Shown one piece after another: positions 53,610 to 63,600 of a stretch of 64,000 nucleotides of DNA; positions within the stretch are counted from its first letter, which is position 1, and the number at the start of each line of letters is the position of its first letter. Where the stretch lies: positions 186,001 to 250,000 of the forward strand of contig NC_022043.1 in NCBI RefSeq assembly GCF_000444995.1. Reading direction: 5' to 3'. Under the pieces are notes generated by a model that was not told where the DNA came from, made no database searches, and saw nothing but the letters and a program-made list of their open reading frames with translations. The position numbers were made by a program, and so were the translations under genes. The stretch is from Paracoccus aminophilus JCM 7686 (lineage in GTDB: Bacteria; Pseudomonadota; Alphaproteobacteria; Rhodobacterales; Rhodobacteraceae).

Positions 53610-55220
53610 TCAGGACGCGGCCCGCAAAGTGCGGACGCAGTCTTGAAGCTTGCGGAAGGCCGCGAAACGGGCGTCATGACGCGCGACGGCCTGAGGCTCG
53701 GGCAGATAGGTCTTTTCGGTCCGCGTCATCGCCGCCATCGCCTGTGTCATGCTATCGTTTTTGCCCGAGGCAACCGCGCCCAGAATGGCCGAACCGAGCA
53801 GAACAGGCTCTTCCGCCTCGGTCGCGACCAGCGGCAGGCCGGTGGCATCGGCGAGAATCTGGCGTGTCAGGTCATGCGCACCGGCACCGCCCGAGATGAC
53901 GATCTGCTTGACCACCGCGCCATTCGCCGCCTGAGTCTCGATGATCTGGCGCAGGCCGTAGCCGATCGAGGCCACACCCGCGACGTAAAGCGCAATCAAG
54001 CTGTCGAGATCACGCTCCATCCCCAGACCGGCGATGACGGCGCGGGCATGGGGATCGGCGAAGGGCGCGCGGTTGCCAAGGAATTCCGGCACGACATGGA
54101 TCTCGCCCGCCAGCGCAATCGCATCTGCGGCCTTGGCCTTTTCAAGCGCACGATCCGCCAGCCACACCGGCAGCGGCTGGCCCGCCTTGGCCGCAGCCGA
54201 AGCTGCCTCGGTCGTCGCAGGGTGGAAGGCAATCAGCTGATCGATGGCCGCGCCTGCTGCCGATTGGCCGCCCTCGTTCAGCCACATATCCGGCACCATC
54301 GCCTGATAATAAGGCCCCCAGACACCCGGCACGAAAACCGGATCCTTGGTCGTGGTCATGGTGCAGGACGAGGTCCCGAAGACATAGGCGAGGCTGTCGG
54401 TCGGCGCGCCTTCGGCCCCCACGGTGCCGACGCCGCCCGCATGAGCGTCGATCAGGCCCGCGCCCACTGCGATCCCGGCAACAAGGCCCAGATCGGCGGC
54501 CGCTGCCGCCGTCAGACCCGCGCCAAGCGGGGTGCCGGGCGCGACGATTTCCGTGCCGATCCGCGCAAAGCCTTCATCGGCCAAAGCGCCCAGCCCGATC
54601 TGGCGGAAATAGCTGTCGTCCCAACGGCCCTCATGGGCGAGATAGGTCCATTTGCACGTCACGGTGCAGGTCGAGCGGGCAAGGCTGCCCGTCGCGCGCC
54701 AGCCGAGATAATCGGCGAGATCGAAGAAATGACCGGCCTTGGCGAAGGTTTCGGGCTTTTCTTCGGCGAGCCAGAGGATCTTCGGCGTCTCCATCTCCGG
54801 AGAAATCACACCGCCGACATATTTCAGCACGTCATGGCCCTGCGCATTGATCCGCTCGGCCTGAGCAATGGCGCGGTGGTCCATCCAGACGATGATATTG
54901 CGCTCAGGATCGTTCGAGGGACCGACCGCCAAGGGCGCGCCGTCACCGTCCAGAACCACCAGCGAGCAGGTCGCATCAAAGCCGATCCCCGCGACATCCT
55001 CGGGCGCAATCGCAGCTTGCGCCACCGCGCCCTTGACCGAGGCGCAGACGGCTTGCCAGATCTGGTTGCCCGATTGCTCGACGATCGAGCCCGGCTCGCG
55101 CCAAATGGTGATGTCCTGCTTGGCCGAACCCAACATGCGCCCGGCAAGGTCAAAGACCCCGGCGCGGGCACTGCCCGTCCCAACATCCACACCGATGAGA
55201 TATTTGCCGCGCTGGGTCAT
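53610..55220 (-). CDS. rbtK: D-ribulokinase, FGGY family
   Basis: 536-residue sugar kinase. The N-terminal phosphate loop is GVDVGTGSARAGVFD (about residues 10-24). GLIDAHAGGVGTVG (about 257) holds the catalytic Asp region. The adenosine motif is VISGGAGAHDLTRQILAD (about 440). It belongs to the ribulokinase branch of FGGY kinases. Adjacent ribitol dehydrogenase produces D-ribulose, so this enzyme should make D-ribulose 5-phosphate for the pentose phosphate pathway. Start at 55220 (ATG after AAAGG) rather than the TTG at 55235. Confidence 0.88.
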   Translation of the reverse strand: MTQRGKYLIGVDVGTGSARAGVFDLAGRMLGSAKQDITIWREPGSIVEQSGNQIWQAVCASVKGAVAQAAIAPEDVAGIGFDATCSLVVLDGDGAPLAVGPSNDPERNIIVWMDHRAIAQAERINAQGHDVLKYVGGVISPEMETPKILWLAEEKPETFAKAGHFFDLADYLGWRATGSLARSTCTVTCKWTYLAHEGRWDDSYFRQIGLGALADEGFARIGTEIVAPGTPLGAGLTAAAAADLGLVAGIAVGAGLIDAHAGGVGTVGAEGAPTDSLAYVFGTSSCTMTTTKDPVFVPGVWGPYYQAMVPDMWLNEGGQSAAGAAIDQLIAFHPATTEAASAAAKAGQPLPVWLADRALEKAKAADAIALAGEIHVVPEFLGNRAPFADPHARAVIAGLGMERDLDSLIALYVAGVASIGYGLRQIIETQAANGAVVKQIVISGGAGAHDLTRQILADATGLPLVATEAEEPVLLGSAILGAVASGKNDSMTQAMAAMTRTEKTYLPEPQAVARHDARFAAFRKLQDCVRTLRAAS

Positions 55221-55293
55221 GGGCTGGCCTTTCAACTTCTGGAAAAAGATGCCCCCTCCGCAGGGGAGGATGCGGAGAGGGCGTGCGCGGACC

Positions 55294-56022
55294 TTAGAGG
55301 TCGACGCTATTCGGCAGGATCACCAGATCCCGGACGACCACACCGCGCGGGCGGGTCAGCATGAACATGACGCAATCGGCGACTTCCTTGGGCTGCATCA
55401 GCGAGCCATTGGCCAACGCATCCTCCATCTTGGCTTTCGGCCAATCGTCGAGAAGCGCGGTCACGACCGGACCGGGCAGAACCGCGCCGATGCGCACGCC
55501 ATGGGGCGAGATCTGGCGGCGCACGGTATGGGTGAAGGCCTGAACCGCATGTTTCGAGGCGGTGTAGATCGGCTCCCAGACCACCGGCACGACGCCCGCG
55601 ACCGACGAAGTCATGATGATATCGCCAGATTTCTGCGCGATCATGTGGTTCATGACCGCATGGACCGAGCGGAAGGCCGCATTGATGTTGAGGTTCAGCA
55701 TCACATCCCAGGCGTCGGGATTGCCCTCGGCAATCGGGCCGCCAATGTAGGCACCGGCATTCGCGTGGAAGATGTCGAGCCCACCTGCAAGGGATTTGAT
55801 CCCCTCAAGCATCCCTGCGACACTTTTGGGGTTCAGCAGATCGACAACCAGCGGGAAGGCGTTCGGGCCCAGCTCGGCGACCAGCTCGCCCAACCGCTTC
55901 TCGTCGCGGTCCACCAGCACGACCTTGGCGCCCGCATCCAGCATCGCGCGCGCGCAAGCCAGACCGATCCCCGATGCCGCGCCGGTGATCGCGGCGACCT
56001 TGCCCTTGAGTTCTTCAGCCAT
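55294..56022 (-). CDS. rbtD: ribitol 2-dehydrogenase (SDR family)
   Basis: 242-residue short-chain dehydrogenase. NAD loop [15 protein letters not shown] (about residues 14-28), NANAG-type motif [10 protein letters not shown] (about 86), and catalytic S-Y-K as [23 protein letters not shown] (about 138-160). Much of the chain, including the end [13 protein letters not shown] and [21 protein letters not shown], matches what I recall of Klebsiella ribitol dehydrogenase. It oxidises ribitol to D-ribulose. Fourth gene of the operon, 27 bases after the permease. Confidence 0.93.
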   Translation of the reverse strand: MAEELKGKVAAITGAASGIGLACARAMLDAGAKVVLVDRDEKRLGELVAELGPNAFPLVVDLLNPKSVAGMLEGIKSLAGGLDIFHANAGAYIGGPIAEGNPDAWDVMLNLNINAAFRSVHAVMNHMIAQKSGDIIMTSSVAGVVPVVWEPIYTASKHAVQAFTHTVRRQISPHGVRIGAVLPGPVVTALLDDWPKAKMEDALANGSLMQPKEVADCVMFMLTRPRGVVVRDLVILPNSVDL

Positions 56023-56049
56023 TTCTTCAGCTCCTGTGGTGGGCGCGGC

Positions 56050-57294
56050 TTAAGCGCGCCCGTGGCTCACACGCGACCGGCGCGCAAGCGAATCGACAAT
56101 GACGGCAATCGCCAGAACCGCGCCGGTGATCATGTAGCGCAGCGAAGACGACAGGTTCAGCAGCGTCAGCCCGTTCGAGATCGCCTGAATGACGATGATC
56201 CCCAAAAGCGCCGAATAGGCACTGCCGCGGCCGCCAAAGAGGCTGGTGCCGCCGATGACCGCCGCCGCAATCGCGTTGAGGTTCACGTCACCCGTCCCGG
56301 CCTGCTGGCTCGACGAGGCCAGACGCGAGGCCGAGAGCACGCCGCCAAGGGCGGCAAGGCTCGAACAGAGGATGAAGGCCGACATATAGATGCGCTTGAC
56401 GTTGATGCCGGCGCGACGCGCGGCCTCGCGGTTGCCACCAACGGCGAACATCGAGCGGCCCCATTGCGTCCGGGTCAGCGCATATTGCAGCGCGACGACC
56501 AGAACCACGAAAAGCATGAACATGTAAGGCACGCCGCGGCCACGGTTCAGGTAATAGACCGCGAATTCAAGGCCAAGCGTGATCGCACCGGCCTTGACGA
56601 GCAGAAGCGACATCGGCCGCGCGCTCAGACCCGCCGCGATCCGGCGTTTCGCGGTCGAGAGACCTGACAGGATGATGACGATGCCGGGCAGAAGCGCCAG
56701 CGAATGCGACAACCATTTCGGCATGATCAGGATCTGGCCGAACTTCACCAAAGGCGAGGCATAGGGCAGGTTGATCGAGCCGGTCGGGCCGAGGATATAA
56801 AGCTGCATCCCCAGAACGGCCAGCAGACCGGCCAGAGAGATAATGAAGCTCGGCATCCCGATCTTGTTGAAAAGAAGCGAATAAATCAGGCCGATCACCG
56901 AACCGGCCAAGATGGCTGCCAGAATCGCAACCGCGACCGGAAAGCCCATATTCACCCAAAGAACGCCCGTGACCGCAGAGGCGAAGCCGCTGACCGAACC
57001 GGCCGAAAGGTCGATCTCGCCCAAAAGCAGCACGCAGACAATGCCAAGCGAGATCACGCCCACCGTCGCGCAATCAAAGAGCAGGTTCACCAGGTTGTTC
57101 GGCGCCAGAAAGACCGGGTTCAGGCTGGTGAAGACGACCGAAATCACGATCAGACCGACGACCACGGGCAGAACGCCGAGATCGCCCGCCTTGACGCGAT
57201 CGATGAAGGCACGCAGCGCGCCGCCAATCGTGTCGTCATGGCGCACACGCTCGTCGCTGCGGTCGAGGGCGGCGGGGGGATTGGTCTGGCTCAT
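56050..57294 (-). CDS. polyol/pentose ABC transporter permease, RbsC/XylH-like
   Basis: 414-residue inner-membrane permease with about ten hydrophobic segments. LLGEIDLSAGSVSGFAS (about residues 90-106) and the EAA-equivalent AVGGNREAARRAGINVKRIY (about 279-298) are the CUT2 family marks. GTSLFGGRGSAYSALLGI is a further family signature. It overlaps the ATPase stop by 4 bases. The ligand is probably ribitol, from the catabolic genes downstream. Confidence 0.92.
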   Translation of the reverse strand: MSQTNPPAALDRSDERVRHDDTIGGALRAFIDRVKAGDLGVLPVVVGLIVISVVFTSLNPVFLAPNNLVNLLFDCATVGVISLGIVCVLLLGEIDLSAGSVSGFASAVTGVLWVNMGFPVAVAILAAILAGSVIGLIYSLLFNKIGMPSFIISLAGLLAVLGMQLYILGPTGSINLPYASPLVKFGQILIMPKWLSHSLALLPGIVIILSGLSTAKRRIAAGLSARPMSLLLVKAGAITLGLEFAVYYLNRGRGVPYMFMLFVVLVVALQYALTRTQWGRSMFAVGGNREAARRAGINVKRIYMSAFILCSSLAALGGVLSASRLASSSQQAGTGDVNLNAIAAAVIGGTSLFGGRGSAYSALLGIIVIQAISNGLTLLNLSSSLRYMITGAVLAIAVIVDSLARRSRVSHGRA

Positions 57295-58109
57295 GCGAGG
57301 TTCTCCTGCGGATGGGCCTCGGCGGCCTTGCGCTCTTGACGGCGCGACACCGAGTTTTCGCTGGCGCCGGTAATGGCGGCGACGAGCTCTTGATTGCTCG
57401 ATTCCGGCGTGAAAATGCCGTTGTTCTTGCCCAGACGCAGCACGACGATCCGGTCGGCGACGGCGCGGACATCTTCCATGTTATGCGAGATGATGATGAC
57501 GCCCAGCCCGCGATCGCGAACACGCTCGATCAGGTTCAGAACCTCGGCGGTCTGCGCGACGCCAAGCGCGGCGGTCGGCTCGTCCAGCATGATGATCTTG
57601 GGATTGAGGAGCAGCGAGCGCGCAATCGCGACGGTCTGACGCTGGCCGCCCGAGAGCGAGGCAATGGGCTCGCGCACCGAAGGAATGCGGGCCGCGAGCT
57701 CTTTCAGAAGGGTCCAGGCCCGGACCTCCATCTGAACCTCGTCAAGCGCGAGCGGGTTGATCTCGTGGCCAAGGAACAGGTTGGCGACCACGTCGAGGTT
57801 CTCGCACAAAGCAAGATCCTGAAAAACCGTAGCAATCCCCATGCTCAGGGCCGCGCCGGGATCAGAGAGATTGACCTCTTTCCCCATGAATTCAATCGTG
57901 CCCGAGGTGGGTTGATGCACCCCGGCCAGAACCTTGACCAGCGTCGATTTTCCCGCGCCGTTGTCGCCCACCAGGGCAACCACTTCGCCCGCGTGGACAT
58001 CGAGTTCAATATCGGTCAGCGCAGAAACGGCACCGAATTTCTTGGTCACGCCCCGCAGGCTCAGAATGCGTTCGCCCCGCGCGGGGGAAGCTGATGATAA
58101 GTCGGTCAT
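57291..58109 (-). CDS. polyol/pentose ABC transporter ATPase, single-domain
   Basis: 272 residues, one ATPase domain rather than the tandem pair of RbsA, as in the FrcA type. Walker A is GDNGAGKSTLVKVL (about residues 46-59), signature LSGGQRQTVAIARSL, Walker B IIMLDEPTAALGV, and switch His in ISHNME. Followed by a 4-base overlap with the permease. Confidence 0.93.
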   Translation of the reverse strand: MTDLSSASPARGERILSLRGVTKKFGAVSALTDIELDVHAGEVVALVGDNGAGKSTLVKVLAGVHQPTSGTIEFMGKEVNLSDPGAALSMGIATVFQDLALCENLDVVANLFLGHEINPLALDEVQMEVRAWTLLKELAARIPSVREPIASLSGGQRQTVAIARSLLLNPKIIMLDEPTAALGVAQTAEVLNLIERVRDRGLGVIIISHNMEDVRAVADRIVVLRLGKNNGIFTPESSNQELVAAITGASENSVSRRQERKAAEAHPQENLA

Positions 58110-58138
58110 GCCATTTGCGCCCGTGTTGAAATGAAAGA

Positions 58139-58170
58139 GCCATCCGACCGGAACGCGCCAGTCGGATGGC
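58139..58170 (-). promoter_or_regulatory. intercistronic hairpin between binding-protein and ATPase genes
   Basis: Perfect 10-base stem GCCATCCGAC (58139-58148) and complement (58161-58170), 12-base loop, 14 bases after the binding-protein stop. Such hairpins usually stabilise the binding-protein mRNA and lower expression of downstream transporter genes. Confidence 0.75.
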
Positions 58171-58184
58171 CGGTTCAGCCGTGC

Positions 58185-59231
58185 TTACTGGATGCCCAGT
58201 TTTTTGCAGCCGTCGGCATATTCGCCGGTGCACACTTGCGCAGCGGTCTGGATGCCTTTGTCGAAAATCTCGGCCTTGATGTTCTCGGAGGTGATAACCG
58301 CCGGGACGAAAAGCTCCGAGGGAGTGTTGTAAAGCGTGGTCTTGGCTTCCGGGGTCTCACCTTTCAGGAATTGAACGGTGATATTGGCCGCCGCCGCTGC
58401 CACGATTTCCGAGGGTTTCGAGATCGTGTTGTATTGATCGCCCGAGATGATCAGCTGCAGCGCCGCGATGGTCGCGTCATTGCCGGTGACCGGGGGAACC
58501 GGGTTCACGCCCGCCGCCTTGAAGGCTGCGATCGCGCCGCCTGCGGTGCCGTCATTGGCCGCAACCACGCCTTTGATGTCGGCGCCAAAGCGGGTGATCT
58601 GGCCAGCCGCCCATTCCTGCGCTTTCGGCGGCGCCCATTCCGGCGTGTCGAACTCGGCCAGCGTCTTGAAGCCCGAGCCTTCGAGGCCCTTGTGGATCCC
58701 GTCGCGGATCAGACCAGCCGCCGCGTCGGTGGGCGAGCCGTTGATTTCCAGAACGCCCGAGCCCTCAGCAACGCCCGAAGCTTTCAGATGGGCAACCAGC
58801 GAATCGGTGATGGCCTTGCCGATGCCTTCATTGTCAAACGAGACATAGAAATCGGCCGGCGTGTCCGGGATCGGACGGTCATAGGCGATGACCTTGACGC
58901 CCTGCGACTGCGCCAGCGTGACCAGACCGCCAGCGGCTGCCGAATCGACCGGATCCAGCACGATGACCTTCGCGCCCTGCGCGATCACCGAGTTGAACTG
59001 CTGCTGCTGCAGGTTCACGTCGGCATTGGCGTTTTGATAGATCACCTTGCAGTCTTTGCAGAGCTTTTCCATCTCGGCTTTGAAGCCCGGGAAATCATGC
59101 TCTTCGTAACGGGTCGACGCCTGGTCGGGCATCAGGAAGGCCACCGTCGCGGCGTCCTGCGCGAATGCGCCCGCAGCAAAGCCGCCCGCAAGGACCGCAG
59201 CACCGGCCAACATTGTCGCTTTGAGTTTCAT
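58185..59231 (-). CDS. polyol/pentose ABC transporter substrate-binding protein
   Basis: 348-residue periplasmic binding protein of the RbsB/XylF (Peripla_BP_4) type. The signal peptide is MKLKATMLAGAAVLAGGFAAG followed by AFA-QDAA (cleavage about residue 24). Binding-fold stretches are VAFLMPDQASTRYEEHDFPGF, VIVLDPVDSAAAGGLV and VVAANDGTAGGAIAAFKAAG. Two cysteine pairs (CKDC and VCTGEYADGC) may form disulfides. ATG at 59231 has a strong GGAGGAAAG. First gene of the ribitol operon, divergent from the LacI gene. Confidence 0.92.
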   Translation of the reverse strand: MKLKATMLAGAAVLAGGFAAGAFAQDAATVAFLMPDQASTRYEEHDFPGFKAEMEKLCKDCKVIYQNANADVNLQQQQFNSVIAQGAKVIVLDPVDSAAAGGLVTLAQSQGVKVIAYDRPIPDTPADFYVSFDNEGIGKAITDSLVAHLKASGVAEGSGVLEINGSPTDAAAGLIRDGIHKGLEGSGFKTLAEFDTPEWAPPKAQEWAAGQITRFGADIKGVVAANDGTAGGAIAAFKAAGVNPVPPVTGNDATIAALQLIISGDQYNTISKPSEIVAAAAANITVQFLKGETPEAKTTLYNTPSELFVPAVITSENIKAEIFDKGIQTAAQVCTGEYADGCKKLGIQ

Positions 59232-59559
59232 AGGTCTTTCCTCCACCATTGAAAAAGTCTGGTTCCGTTTCCCGAACCCTATGTGCACGCCGCGCCGACA
59301 CCGCTCACTTTGGCCCTTGGACCTGCGAAAAACGGCACCGGCACATCGCCCAAAAGCCAGATGGAAGCTCTCCGAATCTCTGGAAACAGAGCATCAGCGC
59401 CGGTCGTGACGACCTGGCAAGCTGGGGTCCTGTTTTCCGACATTCGGCTCATCCCTCTCCACCATCGATTGTGCTCTCTTGCGCAATCGATGGTGCAAGT
59501 AGAATATGAGACACAAAAATGTCAAGCCAGAGACAGATCGCGAAAGGGAGAGACGCAAC
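59232..59559. promoter_or_regulatory. divergent promoter region of ribitol operon and lacI-type gene
   Basis: 328 bases between divergent starts. Apart from the strong dyad at 59460-59495, I see no other site or small gene. The part next to the binding-protein gene is GC-rich, while the part next to the regulator, 59496-59530, is AT-rich. Confidence 0.5.
59460..59495. promoter_or_regulatory. double LacI-type operator
   Basis: Two copies of a 15-base site in opposite orientation, arms 59460-59474 and 59481-59495 with one mismatch and 6-base spacer. Each contains the core ATCGAT with central CG, the usual LacI-family centre. The centres are 22 bases apart, about two helical turns, allowing two dimers on one face. 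It lies 65-100 bases before the regulator's GTG start. Confidence 0.75.
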
Positions 59560-60582
59560 GTGACCAATCCGCCTTCGGCCCGCCGGACCACCGTTCATGA
59601 TCTTGCCGAACTGGCAGGAACCTCGGCGAGCACCGTCAGCGCCGTGCTCAACGGCAGCTGGCAGAAGCGGCGGATCAGCGAGCGTTTGGCCAATCACGTC
59701 ACCCGCATTGCCGAAGAGCAAGGCTATGCGCTGAACATGCAGGCGCGGGCCTTGCGGCGGGCGCGGTCGGGGATCATCGGGATGATTCTGCCGATGTATG
59801 ACAACCGCTATTTCAGCTCGATTGCCCAGACCTTCGAGGATATGGCGCGGGCGCGCGGTCTGTTTCCGATCGTCACCTGCACGCAGCGCGATCCGAGGTT
59901 GGAGCTCGCGGCGGCGCGCTCTCTGCTGGCCTATCAGGTCGAATATCTGGTCTGCACCGGCGCGACCGATCCCGACCGCATCTCTCGCTTGTGCAGTGCG
60001 GCGGGGGTGCCGACGATCAACCTCGACCTGCCGGGCAGCCTTGCACCTTCGGTGATCTCGGACAACTTCACCGGCGCGCGCGAATTGACTCGCGACATTC
60101 TTGATCGCGCGTCAGTCGGTGCAGCCCCCTCCCCGGCGCTGTTCATTGGCGGTCGCGGCTCGGACCACAACACACGCGAACGTCTGCGCGGTTTTCTGGC
60201 CGCCCATGAAGAGCGCGGCCTGCGGCCCGAGCCCCATCAGATCCTCACCTGCGGCTATGCCGCGACCAAGGCCGCCGAGGCGTTAAGCGGCTTTGTCGCC
60301 GCCGGACATCCGCTGCCGCGCGGCCTCTTTGTCAATTCAACGATTTCGCTCGAAGGGGTCATTCGTTGGTTTCGCCAGCCGGATTCGCCCGATCTCGGCG
60401 ACATCCGCCTAGGTTGTTTCGACTGGGACCCGTTCGCAGAGATGCTGAGCGACGGCATCGTGATGATGCGTCAGGATGTCGAAACCATGCTAACGACGCT
60501 GTTTCGCCTGATCGAGACAGGCAAGCCCGAGATCCGCAGGATCGAGGTGCCGCCGATCCCACTGCGCGGACGGCGCGCCTGA
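59560..60582 (+). CDS. LacI family repressor of the ribitol operon
   Basis: 340 residues from a GTG at 59560 chosen for its ribosome site GGGAG; ATG at 59506 is an alternative. The headpiece TTVHDLAELAGTSASTVSAVLNG (about 10-32) is followed by hinge-type ALNMQARALRRARSGIIGMILP and a sugar-binding core (YFSSIAQTFEDMARARG; NLDLPGSLAPSVISDNFTGA). Divergent from the ribitol importer with a double palindromic site between. It probably represses rbt genes and itself, released by ribitol or D-ribulose. Confidence 0.9.
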   Translation: MTNPPSARRTTVHDLAELAGTSASTVSAVLNGSWQKRRISERLANHVTRIAEEQGYALNMQARALRRARSGIIGMILPMYDNRYFSSIAQTFEDMARARGLFPIVTCTQRDPRLELAAARSLLAYQVEYLVCTGATDPDRISRLCSAAGVPTINLDLPGSLAPSVISDNFTGARELTRDILDRASVGAAPSPALFIGGRGSDHNTRERLRGFLAAHEERGLRPEPHQILTCGYAATKAAEALSGFVAAGHPLPRGLFVNSTISLEGVIRWFRQPDSPDLGDIRLGCFDWDPFAEMLSDGIVMMRQDVETMLTTLFRLIETGKPEIRRIEVPPIPLRGRRA

Positions 60583-60621
60583 GGCAGAACGGCGGGGACG
60601 CGCGCGCCCCCGCCTCTTGGA

Positions 60622-63600
60622 TCAATAATCGCGCTCGTAATAGAGGCCAAGCTTGCTATCGCCCTCGGAATCAACCGTGCCGCGCGCGCGCAGGCTGCGC
60701 GAAATATCGAGGTTGAGGTTTAGCTCGGTCTTGCCGCTCTGGCCGACCTGCACATCGGTATAAAGCTTTTTCGACAGATATTTTCCTGCGCGAACAGAGA
60801 CTTGACCCTGATCATCGGTCGAGAGGTCGAGATCGTCGAGCCCGGTTGCATTGCGCAACGCGCCGACGATCCCTTCACCGCCTTTGCCCGCCAGAACCGC
60901 GATCGCATTGGCAAGCTGCGCGGCCTGAAGCGCGGAAATACTGTCGAGACCACGACCGAAGAGCAGATGCGAGATCACCTCTTCCTGCGGCATCTCCGGA
61001 TCGGATTCGAACTTCACCTCAGGGTCGCGCGCCTCGCCGTCGATGATGATGCGGGTGGTCACGCCATCCTGCACCGTCTCGGCAACCAGACGCAGCGCCG
61101 GGATCATACTGCCTTGCAGCTCGATCAGGCCCTCGGTCATGTCAAAGCGCTTGCCCAGAAGATCAACCCGTCCGCGAATGAGCTCGAGCTGGCCGACCGG
61201 GATCACCTGCGCCGAGGTGCCGGTGACGCGAATCTCACCGCCGAGCTCGGCATCAACGCCGCGCCCGCGCACAAAGACCTGACGCGGCGCCGAAATCACG
61301 AGATCAAGCCGCGCGGGCTTGGCCCCTGCCGTCGCCGCCGGTCCATTCATCCCCGCCGCCGCCGCATCCGCACTGGGATAGCCGGCGAGGCCTGCCTTGG
61401 CGCGCGTGGCGCGCACCGGCGGGCGATCATAAAGATGTTTGATCGCCGGAATCGAGGTCGCACCGCCAAACCCGGTCGAGGGAATGCGCAGCTCGGTCTC
61501 GCCGACATTCAACCGGCCCGAGATCACCATGCCGCCAACCAGCGAGCCGCCCACCGTCAACTGGCCGCGCACCCGGGTCTCGTAGAGGTTGGGATCGCGC
61601 AGCACGACATTGTTGAGCCCGATTTCCAGATTGAGCGGCCGGTCTCCGGTCAAAGTCACCGGCCCCTTCGCCGTGATCGTGCCGCCATTTTCGACCGCAC
61701 CCTGCACATCGACCGCAATCCGACCCGCGTTCAGCTCGGCCGTGGCGTTGAGCGAGCTGACGGCAAGACCGAATTTCGGATCGGACAGCCGTCCGCCGCG
61801 CAGCGAAACCCTGCCGCTCAAGGCTTCAAGCGAGGGTTTGCCGTTGATGCGCAGATCAATCGCCAGCGGCCCTTCGACGCTGCGGGTGCGCAGGATCGGA
61901 TTGACGATGCCAATGTCGCTCGTGCCATTCACCCGCAGATCCATGGTCTGGAAGGTCCGCGCGAGCGTGCCCTCGATCTTGGCGCGGGTGTTGCCGGGCG
62001 CGGTCGCATTGAGATTGACCGCGAAATTCTGCGGCGTCTCGGCAATCGTGCCGGTGACCTGCGCCGGCCCCGGAAAGCCCGGCGCGACCAAAGCCACATC
62101 CGCGAGCCGCCCGTTGACGTTCAACCGGCTGGTCGAATCGCCGTTCGCCTCGATCTGGAGCTGAGGATTGCGGGCATTCAGGCGCTGGAAGGACAGACGG
62201 TTCTGTGCGTCCATGGTCGCGGCAATGTCGAAACTGGTTTGACCGCGCAGCAGGGCATCCGCCTTTTCATTGCCGATCGCCAGCCCATTGGCCGAGCCGG
62301 TCGCGGTGATCTGGCGATTGCCGCCCTGATCGAGCACATGGCCATTGGCTTTGACCGCCCCGCGGAAGCCATGACCGAGGAAGCGGAGGTCCTGCGCATT
62401 CAGCTCGGCGGTAATATCGGTGACGCCCTTCCCGACCTTGCCATTCGCCGCGACATTCAGGCGCGGGTTGGTGACCGTTGCCGTGTCGATGGTGAAAACG
62501 CCATCGCGCTCGGTGCCGTTGAGGTTGAGCTGGGTCGTCCCGGCCAACGCGCCGTCGACCTGCGCCTGCCCGAAGGAGAGGTTCTCGCCCTGACCGCTGA
62601 CCGTCAGGCGACGCGCGCCCGAACCGTCATCGGCAAAGCTCGCATCCGCCGTCACCGCACCACGCCAGCCGCGCCCGAACGAAGCGAGCGATCTGAGGTT
62701 GAGATTGGCGCGCAGATCGGTTTTCGCCGGGCCGTAAACCCCCGAGGCGGTCGCGTCCATCTGCTGGTTGTTGAGCGTGAAGCTCTTGATTGTAAATGTA
62801 TCTCCCTGCTGTTCGGCAGCAAGGTTGAGCTTGGTCTCGCCGGTCAGCGCGCCATCGACGCTGTCCTGCCCAAGCCGCAGCTCTTGGCCGGTGCCGTCGA
62901 CGGTGATCAGGCGGATCCCGTCCTTTTCAGACACCGTCGCAACCGCATTCAGCCCGCCCGACAGGCCGCTTTCGAGCACCGCGAGATTGGCCACGGCGAG
63001 GTTGAGCTTGGCCTGAATGGCGCCAGTGGCAAAGCTGCCTGCGCCGTCGAGCTTAAGCTGCGGGTTGGCGAGCGTCAGCTCTTCAAGCTCGAAATTGCCG
63101 TTCTGCTCGGCTGCCATGACTGACAGGTCGGTCTCGCCGCGCAAAGCGCCGTCGATCTGCTTCACGCCCGTGACCAAATCAACCGCCTTGCCGTTCACCG
63201 TCAGCTTGCGCGCCTTGTCAGGCCCGCTCAGCTTGGCCTCGGCGCGGATCGCCCCCGACATGCCCGGATCGGCTGCGGCAAGGCTCGGCATCTCAATCGT
63301 CGCCGTCACATCCGAGGCGTTGCTGTTGAGATAGCCCTGCCCCTTGACCGTGAGGTTTTGCGCATTGACCGCAAGGTTGCGCAGCTCGATCCCGGTTTCG
63401 TCGCGACGGGCGCTGATTTCAATCGTGGACTGCCCGGCCAGCAGCCGGTCGGCTTGCGGCTGGCTGACCTTGATATCCGTGCCGGTGACATGGACATCGG
63501 CGTCAAAGCCGCGCGTCAAAATCTGGTAATAACCCGCGATATGGGCCTCGCCGCGACCGGCGAGCTCACGCCCTGCGAGACCCGAGAGATCGCCCAGATC

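Noticed and set aside
53643..56667. Two plus-strand frames over 570 codons opposite rbtK, rbtD and the permease
   Set aside because: Antisense shadows; the minus-strand genes form a coherent operon.
60802..63123. 773-codon open frame opposite tamB
   Set aside because: Low-complexity Arg/Ala/Gly/Asp sequence antisense to a repetitive gene; no recognisable fold.
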